A stretch of 64,000 nucleotides of DNA from Pseudo-nitzschia pungens (GCA_037355855.1 CM074761.1:5847346-5911345), one strand, 5' to 3'. Shown: positions 44,139-54,930, counted from the stretch's first letter. Numbers and translations: made by a program. The notes: a model not told the origin generated them from the sequence alone.

Positions 44139-44877
44139 CATTGTCGTCGTTCTCCTTCTCCTCCTCCTCGTCGTTGTCGTCGTCGCTGTTGTTGTTGCGA
44201 GAGCGATACCGCTTCTTCTTTTTTTCCGAGAGGCGATCGCGTTGTTTCGAGGACGAGAAGGATTGCGGTTCTCGTTCTCCTCCGCGGTCTCCCTCTCGTT
44301 GTTGTTGCTGTTGCTTGGATCCGGTGGCCGCCGCCGCCGCTGCCGCTGCATTCCGGCCGCGTTGGGCGGAACGCATCTCGTCGGTTTCGTCGTGCTCGTC
44401 GTCTTCTTCTTCTTCTTCTTCTTCCAGAAGCGCGTACTCCTTGGCGCGATCGATCCACTGGGCGTTGGTCGTGAGCAACGACGACGACGACGACGCTTTC
44501 GTGTGGCTGCTGCTGTTGCTCTTGCTGTTGCTGCAGTTCATCCCGCTGCTCCCCCCATTGCTCCTCCCGCAAGAACGCGCCCTCCGATAGAGGCCCTTGC
44601 AAAAGGCGGCTCTCTGGGCGGCAACGCGATCCTTCTCGTTATCGTTATCGTTATCATTAGCATTGTCCGTTTTGTTGCTGTTGCTGTTGGATCCCCTTCC
44701 ACCGACTTGTCCCTCCCGCAGCACGCGCTCGATGTCGGCCTCCGAACGCGCTCCCGACGCAACGTGCACCAGGTAGGAGGCCAGGGCCGAATCGGCGAAT
44801 CCGAGCCAGTCGTGGAGGCGGTCCTCGCACCACCGCTCCAGCTGCCGTTTTTGCTGCTGCTGCTGCTGCTTTCCCAT
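40474..44877 (-). CDS. DEAH-box RNA helicase, Prp2/DHX16 type (2 exons)
   Basis: Exon 1 is 44,877-41,691 and exon 2 is 41,246-40,474, giving 1,319 residues. The intron (41,690-41,247, 444 bp) starts GTGAGT and ends ATGCAG, and splicing restores the conserved [23 protein letters not shown] region (compare FMDPPP in the family). Motifs: GETGSGKT (Walker A, about residue 700), DEAH (about 797), SATM (about 830), TGQEEIE and QRAGRAGR (about 1,005), then winged-helix, ratchet-like and OB-fold regions. The N-terminus ([18 protein letters not shown]) resembles the start of Prp2/DHX16, the spliceosomal ATPase that remodels the activated spliceosome before step 1, so nuclear splicing is the likely role. 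About residues 75-650 are extremely rich in Asp, Glu, Arg, Asn and Gln runs, much longer than usual. A TTTTG microsatellite lies just after the donor site. Confidence 0.92.
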
Positions 44878-46016
44878 ATTGCTCACCAACCCGGAAGAAA
44901 TGACACTAGTAGGTAGTATCGACGACGTTGATGATGGTGATTGTGATTGTGATAGTGAGTGCGACAGTGATAGTGAGAGTGGCAGTGACACTAACAGAGA
45001 TGATGGTGTTGATGATGATGAATGATGATGATGATGATGGAGATTGGTACCGTAGTACTCGTACCGTAAACCTTTTACGAAGTAAAATTTTAATTAATTC
45101 AGGTGGTCGTGTTCGGGTTTCTGTTTCGGATGGTGGTGTTTCGAGGGGTGTGTTGTTGGGTTGTCGGGTTGTCGGTAATCTTACTAACCTTACCGTAGGT
45201 AAGATCTTACTACAGTAGTAGTTGTACTCGTACTCGTATTCGTAACCTTACTCGTAAGGTTACGGTAATTACCCGTAACGGCAGTGGAGTCGAAACGAGA
45301 AGGGAAGCCCAACAAGCGGACGGGAACATGATGTGCTGGGTGGTTTGTCGCTTTTTAAAACTTGCTTGCTTGCGTGCTAGTAGTAAGGTTCAGTGTATGG
45401 TGTACTGTACCGGTAAGATCTTACGCGTACCGTACGGTGTGTAACGCAGGATTATTCCTTGGAATTTCTTTCTACCGTACATGGGTAAGGTTAAAGATAT
45501 GTGCTGCTGGTAAGTTAGGCCCAAGAGTAGAATTACGTACCACCTTTGAATAGTACAAGAAACATAAATTTTAAATTTAGTTTCTAAACACGAGTCTTAC
45601 GAAGTATCATAAGTAATTCTTACGGTAGTTCCAATATTTTTTAGAGATACAGTACGGTAAGGCTACACGTAATCTTCAAAAAGGTTTATTCTTATCTCGG
45701 TCGTTCTCTCGGTTTCCAGAGACGGGAACAGGCTGGTGGTATTATTGGTGTGCCTTTCAGTAAGGTTTACGGGTATGAGTAACTTTCGGTCAGGACTATT
45801 ATTTTTTTGATATTTCGTAGTGCGTGTCATTCAAAGGTTACCTGACAAGTTCGGGTTCGTACCGTACGAATGAATGAATCTACCGTAACTTACCCTGCGC
45901 GTAAATATAAAAAGTGCTTATTTTCCGCGAGTCTGTATATTTTTACGAAGTATCTTCTTGTCTAAAATGCCAGACACTTACCAAAGGGGCCTATTCGAGC
46001 ATCTTCTAAGCACCGT
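44878..46016. promoter_or_regulatory. Upstream region of the helicase gene with GTAACCTTAC motifs
   Basis: Contains GAT/GTGAT simple repeats (44,925-45,040) and several TAACCTTAC/GTAAGGTTACG copies near 45,182-45,270, often next to GTACCGTA. No coding sequence is supported. Confidence 0.4.
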
Positions 46017-46429
46017 AATGAGTGATTCCTGAAAACATTAATTGCATTAAAAGTTTATATAATAACGGTCGGTTTAGGTTTTCGGGAGACGATTTAGTCC
46101 TAATTAATGCAAATAATGCAAAATCAAAATCAGATTATGAATGGGCCGAACCTCCTCCTTCATAATCTGATACTCTGAAAAAATTCCCAACGGAATCTAA
46201 AAATCGAAAAACTTATCCAAATTTTAGTCGGGGAAGGGATGTCAGTCATTGAAAAAATTTATAGCATGTGTTTTGTAAATCGAACATGCGTTTTGACATG
46301 CGTTTTGTAAATCGTCAACTTGTGTTTCAAATTTGATAACATGTGTACCTATTGCATTCGGTTAATTGTTTCCCTGAACTGCTTATCGATCACTCGTTTT
46401 GGAACTGCTGTTCAACCTTGCAGAGCAAA

Positions 46430-47440
46430 ATGCCTGGAAAAGGAAGAAAACATGGTGCTGGCAACTATGGCAATGATGAGCTGACTCACATGTTTGCTTG
46501 TTTGGAAGAAGTCTTACCCATCGGACCCGACGAGTGGCAGACAGTGGTTGATAAACATTCGGAAAAGTTCCCCGGAAGAGACGTGGATTCGATTAGAAGA
46601 AAATTCGCAACATACCATCGAAAAACTATACCCACTGGAGATCCAAAGTGTCCCTGGTATGTCAAAGAGGCAAAGAGGATCAAGTATTTGATTGGTCAGA
46701 AGGCAGAGTTTGGAGATGGCCAAGACGTGTTTGATATCGAGACCGGAGACTTTAATAACACGCGTACTGAAACCATGGAAAATGGAATAATTGATACTGG
46801 TGAACAGCAAGAAGCAATGGGAGCAACAACAACCCAACAACAATTTGAAGCTGGTCCCCCTCTTCGACAACCATCACAGTATTCACAACAACGTTCACAA
46901 CTCACGATGGACGGCGAAGACGCCGATGACGACGCGTCATCTGAAGTTGCAATACCAAGAGGAGCAGCGAGAGGAGCAGCGAGAGGAGCAGCGAGAGGAG
47001 CAGCGAGAGGAGCAACACCAATCCCTATGTCTGTTTCAACAACTGGCGCGACGCCTACAAAACAGCAAAGAGCATCAAGCCCTTCTACTTCTACTCCATC
47101 GACGTCTTCAAAGAGATCGTATAGAACGATGAGATCAATTGCTGCTGAAGATCCAATTGTTCAAGTCTTCCAAAGGCAAATGGAAGAATCGCGCGCTGAC
47201 AGACTAGAGGCCAGGCTTGACAGACTAGCTCGCGCTGAAGAAGCAAACAAAGCAAGGGAAGCACAAAGAGAAGAGAGGGAGGCGGCCAGGTTAGAAGCAC
47301 GAGAAGACAGACGTTTGTTGTTAGAAGCGTTTCGGATTGCCGTAACTCAGCAAGGAACTCAGGGACGAAATACGAGTAAGAGGAAGAAACATAAACATAA
47401 GCGCTCCAGCAGTAGTAGTAGTAGTAGCGACAGTGAATAA
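46430..47440 (+). CDS. Myb/SANT-like DNA-binding partner of the Harbinger transposase
   Basis: 336 residues from the ATG at 46,430. Residues about 10-95 (TWQ-type helices: ELTHMFACLEEVLPI, WQTVVDKHSEKFP, RDVDSIRRKF) form a Myb/SANT-like trihelix domain, as in the second ORF of PIF/Harbinger elements, which helps bind transposon ends and import the transposase. Residues about 184-202 contain four to five RGAA tetrapeptide repeats. About 265-320 is a Glu/Arg/Ala-rich probable coiled coil (KAREAQREEREAARLEARED). A Lys/His-rich then poly-Ser tail ends the protein. Confidence 0.85.
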   Translation: MPGKGRKHGAGNYGNDELTHMFACLEEVLPIGPDEWQTVVDKHSEKFPGRDVDSIRRKFATYHRKTIPTGDPKCPWYVKEAKRIKYLIGQKAEFGDGQDVFDIETGDFNNTRTETMENGIIDTGEQQEAMGATTTQQQFEAGPPLRQPSQYSQQRSQLTMDGEDADDDASSEVAIPRGAARGAARGAARGAARGATPIPMSVSTTGATPTKQQRASSPSTSTPSTSSKRSYRTMRSIAAEDPIVQVFQRQMEESRADRLEARLDRLARAEEANKAREAQREEREAARLEAREDRRLLLEAFRIAVTQQGTQGRNTSKRKKHKHKRSSSSSSSSDSE

Positions 47441-47740
47441 GGAACGACCAAAGGAATCGTAATGAATCGAATCGATATATCCGGAATCGATATATCCGGA
47501 TAAATCCATTGAGGAGGAACGTTATATCCGGTTCGAACGTTAGAAAGAATCGATATTATGATTAATATTTGGATTAATTTAAGTGCATTAAATGAATTTG
47601 TCAATTATTTAACTCCAGAGCACCTCTCTTCGGTTTGTTTATCGATCTTAAGGCTCTCTTCGGTTTGTTTATGGATCTTAAGGGGGTATTTTTTTGTCAA
47701 GAGACGTGTTTGCCTCGTTGTTGACGCTATTAGCGCTTGT

Positions 47741-48934
47741 TTATTCCTCCGAGGACGATGGATCGAAAAAATTGTTGGCAGTAACAGTGGGTATAATGTT
47801 GTAAGAAAAGAATCCAGGTGTATCACTCACGAAAGTGTTCCGAATAGTGTTGATCCCTATCTTGCTCGTCTGATAATTGTACAAGTGAATTACAAGGAAG
47901 AGTATCACTTTCCTTTCTTCTATTTGCATCCGGTCTTTTAACCGGGGGAATCCTCCTTGTATCTGACGCACCCCCCACTCGGATAATTGTCGACAGCTTG
48001 TTGCAGCTCGGTTCAGTGCAACTCCAGCCGGTGTGTCTGGATCTTTTTGAGAACTTTTAATTAGGAAATCCTTGGATCCTACATTGAAGGCAGAGTCAAC
48101 TACCACTCTGGCTTTGAACCGGTCATAGATGTGCTCCATTTTTCCATATAAGCCATAATCAGCTTGTGTACTATCGTGCCAACTGCCGGGACAATTAAGC
48201 GTACAGGCCCTGATCAAACCGTCAGGACCGAAGATAATAACAGAGTTGACGTGTGTGTTTGATGTCCAACCATTGTGGTATCGGTTTTGAATCCTCCAAT
48301 TACAAGACCTCTGTAAATCAAGTTTAAGTCCATCACAAGCTGCCCAGACTCGATGCTGTCCTAATAGTGGATACTTGGCACCGATAACTTTGATATAATT
48401 TTCGATTTCGTCTTTATCTGGCAATCGAACGCGGGCAGAAGGATCCTTTTGTATTGCAAAAAGAAGTACTCTCCTGCCAAATATAAGCCATTTATACATA
48501 GGAGTGGCAGTTAATCCAAAGGCTAGACTAATCGATCTTGCTGCTGATCCACGCGTTCGAAACCAGTACAACACTAGCCCAAGACAACCCACAGCATCCA
48601 TGTCGCGTCTTCGACCTTTCATCTTTTCGGGTTTCCGAACAATGCATCTTGTTGTCTCATTGTATGTATACATGTCAAAATAGGGTTCAAAGATAGCAAG
48701 CAGTTCGTGAAAGACTTTATGATCCATTCCACAACAGTTGAGAAGGGCTTGATCGTCCCCAGATCCAAACATGTAAGCGAATGGGGATGATGTGTATCTA
48801 CGGATGGAGATTCGAGGATTTCTTCGGTCTCGTCTTCTTTTATCTTCAGGGGATAACTGCCTATAATTGTAATCAGGCATTCTATATTTCTTATAGTAGT
48901 AATAGAAAAAAATCATTTCGAGTGTTGACACCAT
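47741..48934 (-). CDS. PIF/Harbinger DDE transposase
   Basis: 397 residues from the ATG at 48,934, without interruption. DDE_Tnp_4-type catalytic triad: the first Asp in AACDGLKL (about residue 200), the second in VVVDSAF (about 278) and the Glu in LSEWGVRQIQGGFPRL (about 316). The PGSWHDS segment between them is also typical. It cuts and pastes the element together with the Myb-like protein encoded convergently. The true start could be a later ATG (MPDYNYRQLSP). Confidence 0.93.
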   Translation of the reverse strand: MVSTLEMIFFYYYYKKYRMPDYNYRQLSPEDKRRRDRRNPRISIRRYTSSPFAYMFGSGDDQALLNCCGMDHKVFHELLAIFEPYFDMYTYNETTRCIVRKPEKMKGRRRDMDAVGCLGLVLYWFRTRGSAARSISLAFGLTATPMYKWLIFGRRVLLFAIQKDPSARVRLPDKDEIENYIKVIGAKYPLLGQHRVWAACDGLKLDLQRSCNWRIQNRYHNGWTSNTHVNSVIIFGPDGLIRACTLNCPGSWHDSTQADYGLYGKMEHIYDRFKARVVVDSAFNVGSKDFLIKSSQKDPDTPAGVALNRAATSCRQLSEWGVRQIQGGFPRLKDRMQIEERKVILFLVIHLYNYQTSKIGINTIRNTFVSDTPGFFSYNIIPTVTANNFFDPSSSEE

Positions 48935-49313
48935 TGTACTACTAGTTCTAATTCAGCAAGAGAAGAGGCTGTCGATTCGATTGTGGATTTGTCGATCGAT
49001 TCGGTTGTTCGAAAAAGATTAAATTAATTTGCCAGAGTACATCCCCCCCCCTGTTGTTAAGGATGCAAAATCAAGTAAAAAAGTTGATCTTTTTTTCGTG
49101 TTCCGAACAGAGCCGGCCTGCTATAGAGGTTCGGCTAATGACTTTTTTGTTTTTGGAAAGAGAATTCCAAATTCCAAAATGCCCAAAATAGGCACGAACG
49201 GAATCGACCGTTAAACTCTCATTCTTTAGCGTCCGTTGGGTGCGCAAAAAAATAAACGTTGTTTAATGCGATTTAATACTTTAGGTAATTTGTGTTTTCA
49301 GGAATCACTCAAT

Positions 49314-50041
49314 GTTACGGATGGTAGATCATAGATTCAATTTTTACGGTAAGCTTACATATATATGGAGAGCACGTGTACGGTATACTATGGTCCGCAT
49401 TTTATTTCGGGATGTTGTCGACTGCTCCTTGGGGCTGATGTTTATTGCCTCAATGTACGTACAACGAACAAGTAAGTTAGTCATTTACTTACAATATTCA
49501 CCGCTGAATTATTTTTTCTTGATTTGCGTAGCCACCGCAAAAAATAAGCAGTTTGACGGTGACGCGGAAGGTATTACGGTAGAATCCATAACGTATTTTC
49601 TTGCGCTGTACACTTGCACCGGTAACGCCGACGGTTTAAAATACCACGGAAGTAGTATTTCATCGCTAGAGAGAAATCTCGAGAAATAATGTTAACATGG
49701 GAAATGAATGAGTAACCTTACTGCTTCGTTTAACCATGGGTATTCACTATAATTTACATGGCGTTTACTGAAGTCACAATGGTGTCCTGAACGAACATTC
49801 CTTTGCCTCCAATGCAGCAACTTTACTGTGTATGCTCTGTATCTGTATATCTCTCTCTCTCTCTCTCTCTCTCTCCACGAACATTCCAAACCATGTCGTT
49901 CGGACAAATAATAATAAAATTCAATATCGTTCTCGTTTCTTCAATCTTTGGTCATTGATTCATTGTCTTCTCTTCCGTGCCGCTAACAGCACACAACACC
50001 TGCTCCGTCGTCTTCGGATGCCGTGTCATTGTCCCGTGACT
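49314..50041. other. Intergenic, no gene recognised
   Basis: ORF 49,312-49,689 (125 codons) has no motif and its frame starts in the transposon border. A CT dinucleotide microsatellite lies at 49,852-49,875. A GAGTAACCTTACTG motif occurs at 49,710. Confidence 0.4.
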
Positions 50042-50533
50042 TTAAATGCCATAGAATGCCACGACGGTTGTGGCAACAGCTCCGATTGCGGTCACGGTCC
50101 AAGCTCCCACGGTCGGAGCGGAAGACAGATAAGCGCAAACGGTATCGGGGTCCGTAACATGTGGAACGTCGACCTTTTTCTTGCAGCAGGCGCCGTGCGA
50201 TCGCGTATCATACGTCGCGGTCTTGTTGCAGGATGCCTCTACCGGGTGTGTAGGATCGAGACATGTTGAGCCGGAATACTCGTAACAAGGTGGCTCATAT
50301 ACGACGGCCTCATCTCCGTCCGCATCAACCCACGAGCAAGTGGCAGTGGAATACTCGGGATTCTCCTGGTCTTCGGAGCAGCAGGCAAAGAACTTTCGAC
50401 CATCGAGAGTGCAACTTGCCTTCTTGGGATTGAAGCCGGCCATACATTCCGCCATTTCGAGACAGAAACCATTGGAAACTGAAGGGAAGGAGAGGCACAA
50501 CGCTACAATGATCGAGTTGCGATTGACAAACAT
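50042..50533 (-). CDS. Small secreted cysteine-rich protein
   Basis: 163 residues from the ATG at 50,533. The N-terminus (MFVNRNSIIVALCLSFPSVSNG) is a good signal peptide. The mature part has 12 cysteines, including two CC pairs, and no known domain that I can name. The C-terminal ~22 residues are hydrophobic (VGAWTVTAIGAVATTVVAFYG) and end the protein, which suggests a membrane or GPI anchor. The overall shape resembles the secreted gene at 10,227. Likely extracellular or cell-wall-associated; the function is unknown. Confidence 0.75.
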   Translation of the reverse strand: MFVNRNSIIVALCLSFPSVSNGFCLEMAECMAGFNPKKASCTLDGRKFFACCSEDQENPEYSTATCSWVDADGDEAVVYEPPCYEYSGSTCLDPTHPVEASCNKTATYDTRSHGACCKKKVDVPHVTDPDTVCAYLSSAPTVGAWTVTAIGAVATTVVAFYGI

Positions 50534-52043
50534 GGTTGCAAAAAATAGTATCTTTGTTCGTTGGTAGTAGTACTAATATTACGTACAATCTTTTCAAAAG
50601 TGTCACTTCGGGTTCACTTTCGTTTTCAATAAAAAATAATGAGAATAGTAAATACCGTAATACTCAAGACGCGGAGAGCTTTGGATGGAATGGGGAATCT
50701 CACAAGTATCCCACGAGTAATTTACGGTTTACGGTACAGTATAACCGTCCTTCGTAATAATTCTAGACGTGAAGAAAAACTTGCTCTCGCTGTTGCAACG
50801 GAATTTCTTGCAGATGTCCCGTCCCTTCTGCCAATGACAGTTGAGAATGACAGATTTTTGTCGTGGATTTCTACGGACACTGAAGAAGAAACAGATGTTC
50901 TTTCGAATGCTCGGAAATTTGAATACGGTACTACCAAATTCCTAACAGCTGTCCTCCGGTCCACGTAGAAATTACTAAGTAGACGAAGTGCACAGGAATT
51001 TTGCACCGGTAATATTCTTGTTGAGAGCCATTCCTGAAATCGTGTAACCTAGCTATAACGGTCGTGTCACACATATAATATAATGCGTTTTCGGGAGCTC
51101 GTTGGACTCGCTCTCACATACGCTAGGCATAACCTTGATCAGTATTTTTGAAATTTTAATATTTTACGGGAGTGGATTACAGAACGTCCATAGTGGAGGT
51201 TCTCAGTCATTGGACAGGGTTTCAAACGAGTTTCAAGCGCGGCGTGAGAAGCTCGGCAGTTATTGTAGTATGACAGTCGTCGAATGACAGATTTTTGTCG
51301 TGGATTTCTAAAGATACTGAAAAAGGATCAGAGGCATTGGGGAAGAACCTAGTAGTCAGTTTCAAGTACAGAACAATTCCTTCATCAAATCAAATACAAT
51401 GATGACCAAGTTCTTCTGCTCCAGCTTCTGCTTCTGGTGCTCTAGTCGATCACCACTGCAGATGGTGGTGGTACTGGTGGTGATGGTATCAAAAATGAAC
51501 ACAACCACGAAGTACCATGCAGTTTCGATCTAAACGGGTTTCACGGAAGAGGATGCTGACTCTAGTAGTAATTGTACGCGAAGAATACGTGTACAAAAGT
51601 ATACTTTTCGGTTCGAAAAATATCTTCTACCAATTGTGATTTTGGACGTGCCGGTCACTCCATGATCGCTAGCTCAGAACCGATTATGCATGATTTCCTG
51701 TATTAGAATTGCGCAAGAACGGTGACAATGTACTCGTCAGGGAGATGCTCTACGAAAACGTATGCCCCTGCAAATGCCCAAACCTGTAAACAATACGGTA
51801 CAGTAATATCAGATTTGAATTGAAGATTTTAGTTTCTGAGCCCAAACAGTTTCGAGGATAGCACTGTCATGGACCATTTGAGAACCTTGCACCAATAAAC
51901 CGTACGCGCTTTGCGATCGCGTTGGAATCGGTATGTACGTATGTATATATGAATATATGTATGTTTGTGTATGCGTTTGTTTTTGTGTTTGTGTGTGTGT
52001 GTGTTCGCAAGAGTTGTTTCCTTTCGTTTCCTTTCGTTTGTGG
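50534..52043. other. Intergenic with short dispersed repeats
   Basis: A GACAGATTTTTGTCGTGG stretch and its surroundings occur twice (about 50,845-50,890 and 51,285-51,325). An AACAGCTGTCCTCCGGT piece at 50,945 recurs near 54,740. ORF 50,639-50,968 (109 codons) covers one copy and is not convincing. TATG/TGTG simple repeats at 51,930-52,010 lie next to the 3' end of the PrsW-type gene. Confidence 0.5.
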
Positions 52044-53966
52044 TTACACTATCGCTCTCAATTCGAGCGAAGTCGTTTCCATATCTGCCGAGATCGCGAA
52101 GAGCTTTCTTAGCTGCCGAGCGTTGTAGAAGTAATACACCAAACCCGATACCATAAAGATGGATCCGACGCCAAACTGCCCTCCGACCTGAGTGAACGAA
52201 ATTGTTGTGGGTCCGGCTACCGCCGAGGAAGGCGCAGATGACGAGGGAGCGATCGTCTCGACATCGGTGGCGCCCTCGAGTTGACCGATCACCTGCTCAT
52301 ACGTTAGAATCATTTGGACAAAATCGTAGGTCCCGTGGAGCATGATAGCGGGAAACAGACTCCGACCCATGGACCACGAACCATTCCCGAGAACGTCCCG
52401 TTTCGCGATTCCGATAGACTGGATGGCGGCACAAACCGGATGGATGGCGAGGAGAGAGCGCAGAAGGAAGGTGACCAACTCCACCCCGACGTCCGTCGAT
52501 TGGAACACGTATTGAAAATTTTCCTTGCAGGCAAAGCCCAGAGCGGCCGACACCATTCCGATCGTAATGTAGTTGGTTTGGCTTGCTTTTGACTTGTTCG
52601 AGGTGTGAATCTGCTCTGGCGTCTCTACCGTCCAGAAGCAATAGTACTTGACGAGTTCTTCTACAAACGCCGCAATCCCAAAGCTGAAGACAAAAATGTA
52701 GAACGAGTTGATTCCTAGGTGACGTTTCAGTATCAACGCAAGGTTTTCCTTATCTTTCCAAAAGGCGTCGTCATGTGGTCCCTCCCCGGCTTCATTCAAC
52801 AGTGTGTGAAGGAGGAAAATCGAATACGGAATGAGCAGGAGCATTTCCACCAGCATGGCTTGAAACACTCCGATCACGTAGCCGGATGCAAAGTACTTGA
52901 CAACGGCGTCCAGCGAAATATCGGAGCGGTTGTTCCTCCACCACACAAAGTACAAAATCACGCAGGGCTGTGCCCAGACACCCAGGCTGACCGCGACCTT
53001 GATTCCGGCGTGCGCGTTGGCCTCCACGAGAAAGAGAAAGCTCGTGATCGCTGCCACGTAGATTGCGTACTGCAAGATCTTCTTCGAGAGCGTCGACAGA
53101 GCGGCGTAGTGGTTCTTGGGCGATCCGTCTCCGGAAGTCTGCAAGCGTTGGATCCCCGGAAAGTACTCCGAGTACGGCTGGAACGTGATGTAGTCGATCC
53201 GGAGTGCTTGTTCTCTGTCCTCCCTTCGGAGCAGCAGCTCGAGCTCGCGATCTTCCTGTCCAATGGCACACATCCCGCAACACTGGCACCAGCAGTTGAA
53301 AAACCGGCCGCAGCACAATCTGCTCCAGGCCTCGAACAGGCACGTGGAAAGATCACCACTCCCAGGCAGTGGAATCGTGTCGGGATCCTCGTGGCTGGCG
53401 TTGTCGTCGTCGCCATTGTCATCGCCGTCGTCGTCGCCATTGTCGTCGTCGACCAGCTCGACATCGTAGCCATAACAGGAACAGCACCCGGTGGGCTTTC
53501 GAACGAGCGCAAACTCGTCGGGCGTCGGGAGGCGGCGATCGCTGTTGTCGCCTCCTATTTTTTGGTGGACCACTTGGCGCAGATTTGCGTGCTTCCTGTG
53601 CCCGAATGCGCACAAGAGAATGAGATAGAGCACGAAAACGAATTGGAAGATTACAGGGCTGTTGTTCGACTGGCACTGGCTGGTATCGGATGGATCATCG
53701 CAAATGGTCTGAGCGGTAGCAGCAATGGCGGTGGCCATCAGCAGTCCAAACGGCACGAGCAGATAAAGAATGCGTCGTTGCCTCCAGTTGGGACGATTTC
53801 CGGTCACCACATAGTTGGTTCTGTCGTACAAAAAGACTCCGCAGCAGGTCAGTGCGCAGCAATTGCTCTTTCGAGATGGATCGTCGAGCAGACCTCCCAT
53901 GGAAGTCGACCAGCCTCCATGGTACTTCTGGCGGGTGTTCAGCGCACGGTGTTGGTTGCGTCTCAT
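52044..53966 (-). CDS. PrsW-type intramembrane protease, cysteine-rich N-terminal half
   Basis: 640 residues from the ATG at 53,966, no intron evident. Multi-pass membrane protein. The conserved PrsW (glutamic-type CAAX-like protease) motifs are VEELVKYY (about residue 437), GFACKENFQY (about 470-480) and HGTYDF (about 540). PrsW-like enzymes cut membrane substrates within or beside the bilayer; in bacteria they act in anti-sigma-factor cascades, but here the substrate is unknown. The first half is unusual: a CCALTCCG box near residue 35, an Asp/Asn-rich linker (about 170-195), a CCSCYGY and a CCGRFFNCWCQCCGMC cluster near 225-245, possibly metal-binding or palmitoylated. The protein is far longer than bacterial PrsW (about 200-400 residues). 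Confidence 0.85.
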   Translation of the reverse strand: MRRNQHRALNTRQKYHGGWSTSMGGLLDDPSRKSNCCALTCCGVFLYDRTNYVVTGNRPNWRQRRILYLLVPFGLLMATAIAATAQTICDDPSDTSQCQSNNSPVIFQFVFVLYLILLCAFGHRKHANLRQVVHQKIGGDNSDRRLPTPDEFALVRKPTGCCSCYGYDVELVDDDNGDDDGDDNGDDDNASHEDPDTIPLPGSGDLSTCLFEAWSRLCCGRFFNCWCQCCGMCAIGQEDRELELLLRREDREQALRIDYITFQPYSEYFPGIQRLQTSGDGSPKNHYAALSTLSKKILQYAIYVAAITSFLFLVEANAHAGIKVAVSLGVWAQPCVILYFVWWRNNRSDISLDAVVKYFASGYVIGVFQAMLVEMLLLIPYSIFLLHTLLNEAGEGPHDDAFWKDKENLALILKRHLGINSFYIFVFSFGIAAFVEELVKYYCFWTVETPEQIHTSNKSKASQTNYITIGMVSAALGFACKENFQYVFQSTDVGVELVTFLLRSLLAIHPVCAAIQSIGIAKRDVLGNGSWSMGRSLFPAIMLHGTYDFVQMILTYEQVIGQLEGATDVETIAPSSSAPSSAVAGPTTISFTQVGGQFGVGSIFMVSGLVYYFYNARQLRKLFAISADMETTSLELRAIV

Positions 53967-54930
53967 TCTTGTGCTCGTGTGTGGGAAAGAAGGTGGTTGT
54001 GGATGGTGGACCTGTCCCCCTGACTTGGAGAATTGGAAAGGTAGAATGTCTTGGCTTTATCACCAGCAAGTTGCGATGCTTTTGTGTGTTGTGTGAGTTC
54101 CGGCGTTTGACGAGATCGAGATCTTTCGGTTGGGGCTTCTCTTCCCCGTACTTGTACTGCGAGTACGGTAAATTACTGTACCTGGTTTACGAGGTAAATT
54201 ACTTTACGGTTTACTTTTGCGTGTATTCGTACACGTATCAGTAACTTGCCCAGTATTCAGTAAGATCTTAACCTATATTTACTGTATTAGGAAATCCGAA
54301 AAAAAAAAAGATTTTCGAAAAAATGTGTCATGCGGTAAGTTAAGGTTACGGGAACCTTCCGTTTTCGGTATCTCTGTGGTGCTTACCAAACGTCTCGTAC
54401 TCTTACCGTGCAAGGGTCATCAATAGCAGATATCTGATGAATGAGAAGCATGGTTCTCTCTTCTCTTTTTTAGTAAGCCTTACTGTACCGCTACCGGTAA
54501 ATACACGAGCCCTTGTTGATTGATTGATCGAAAACCCAAAAACTTATCAGTCGTATCCCGATTGATACGGATGTTGCACGACTCGAACACTTTTTTCCTC
54601 GACAGGCCGCGACGAATATCGTCTCAAGAACACGCAAGAACAATTGCAGCGAAAAAAGGTTCCTCTACGGTAAGTTATTCTATTTTTACGATTGAGATTT
54701 TGAGAAGAGGTTTTCGGGATCACCGTAATACAAAATTCCCAACAGCTGTCCTTCGGTTCTACCGGTACGTAGGTCACTTATGTATTACGAAGTACGTAGT
54801 AAGGTTTACTTCGTAATTTGAACGTGAACTGCACTACTGGTGATAGGAATTTCGTACGTGAATTACTTAACGGTAAGGTTACTAGTAGTACACGTACGGT
54901 GTACACCTGGTGGTGGTGGTGATGTAATGA
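53967..54930. promoter_or_regulatory. Upstream region of the PrsW-type gene, with recurrent motifs
   Basis: TAAGGTTACGGG (54,341) and GGTAAGGTTACTAG (54,872) match the motif seen in other intergenic gaps. An ACAGCTGTCC dispersed repeat lies near 54,740. No coding sequence is supported. Confidence 0.4.

Larger units (their letters stand above)
46020..49310. mobile_element. PIF/Harbinger DNA transposon, complete
   Basis: The ends are 18-bp perfect inverted repeats (GAGTGATTCCTGAAAACA at 46,020-46,037 and its complement at 49,293-49,310). They are flanked by AAT on both sides (46,017-46,019 and 49,311-49,313), a 3-bp target duplication as expected for PIF/Harbinger. Inside are the two genes typical of the superfamily in convergent orientation: a Myb/SANT-like protein (plus) and a DDE transposase (minus). 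Both ORFs are uninterrupted, so the copy may be functional. The region near 46,120-46,170 also has an inverted AATCAGATTATGA/TCATAATCTGAT pair. Confidence 0.9.

Noticed and set aside
42874..44916. 680-codon plus-strand ORF
   Set aside because: It is exactly antisense to the low-complexity part of the DEAH helicase and consists of Val/Leu/Phe runs complementary to the Asp/Glu/Asn/Lys codons.
52719..54023. 434-codon plus-strand ORF
   Set aside because: Antisense to the PrsW-type gene.
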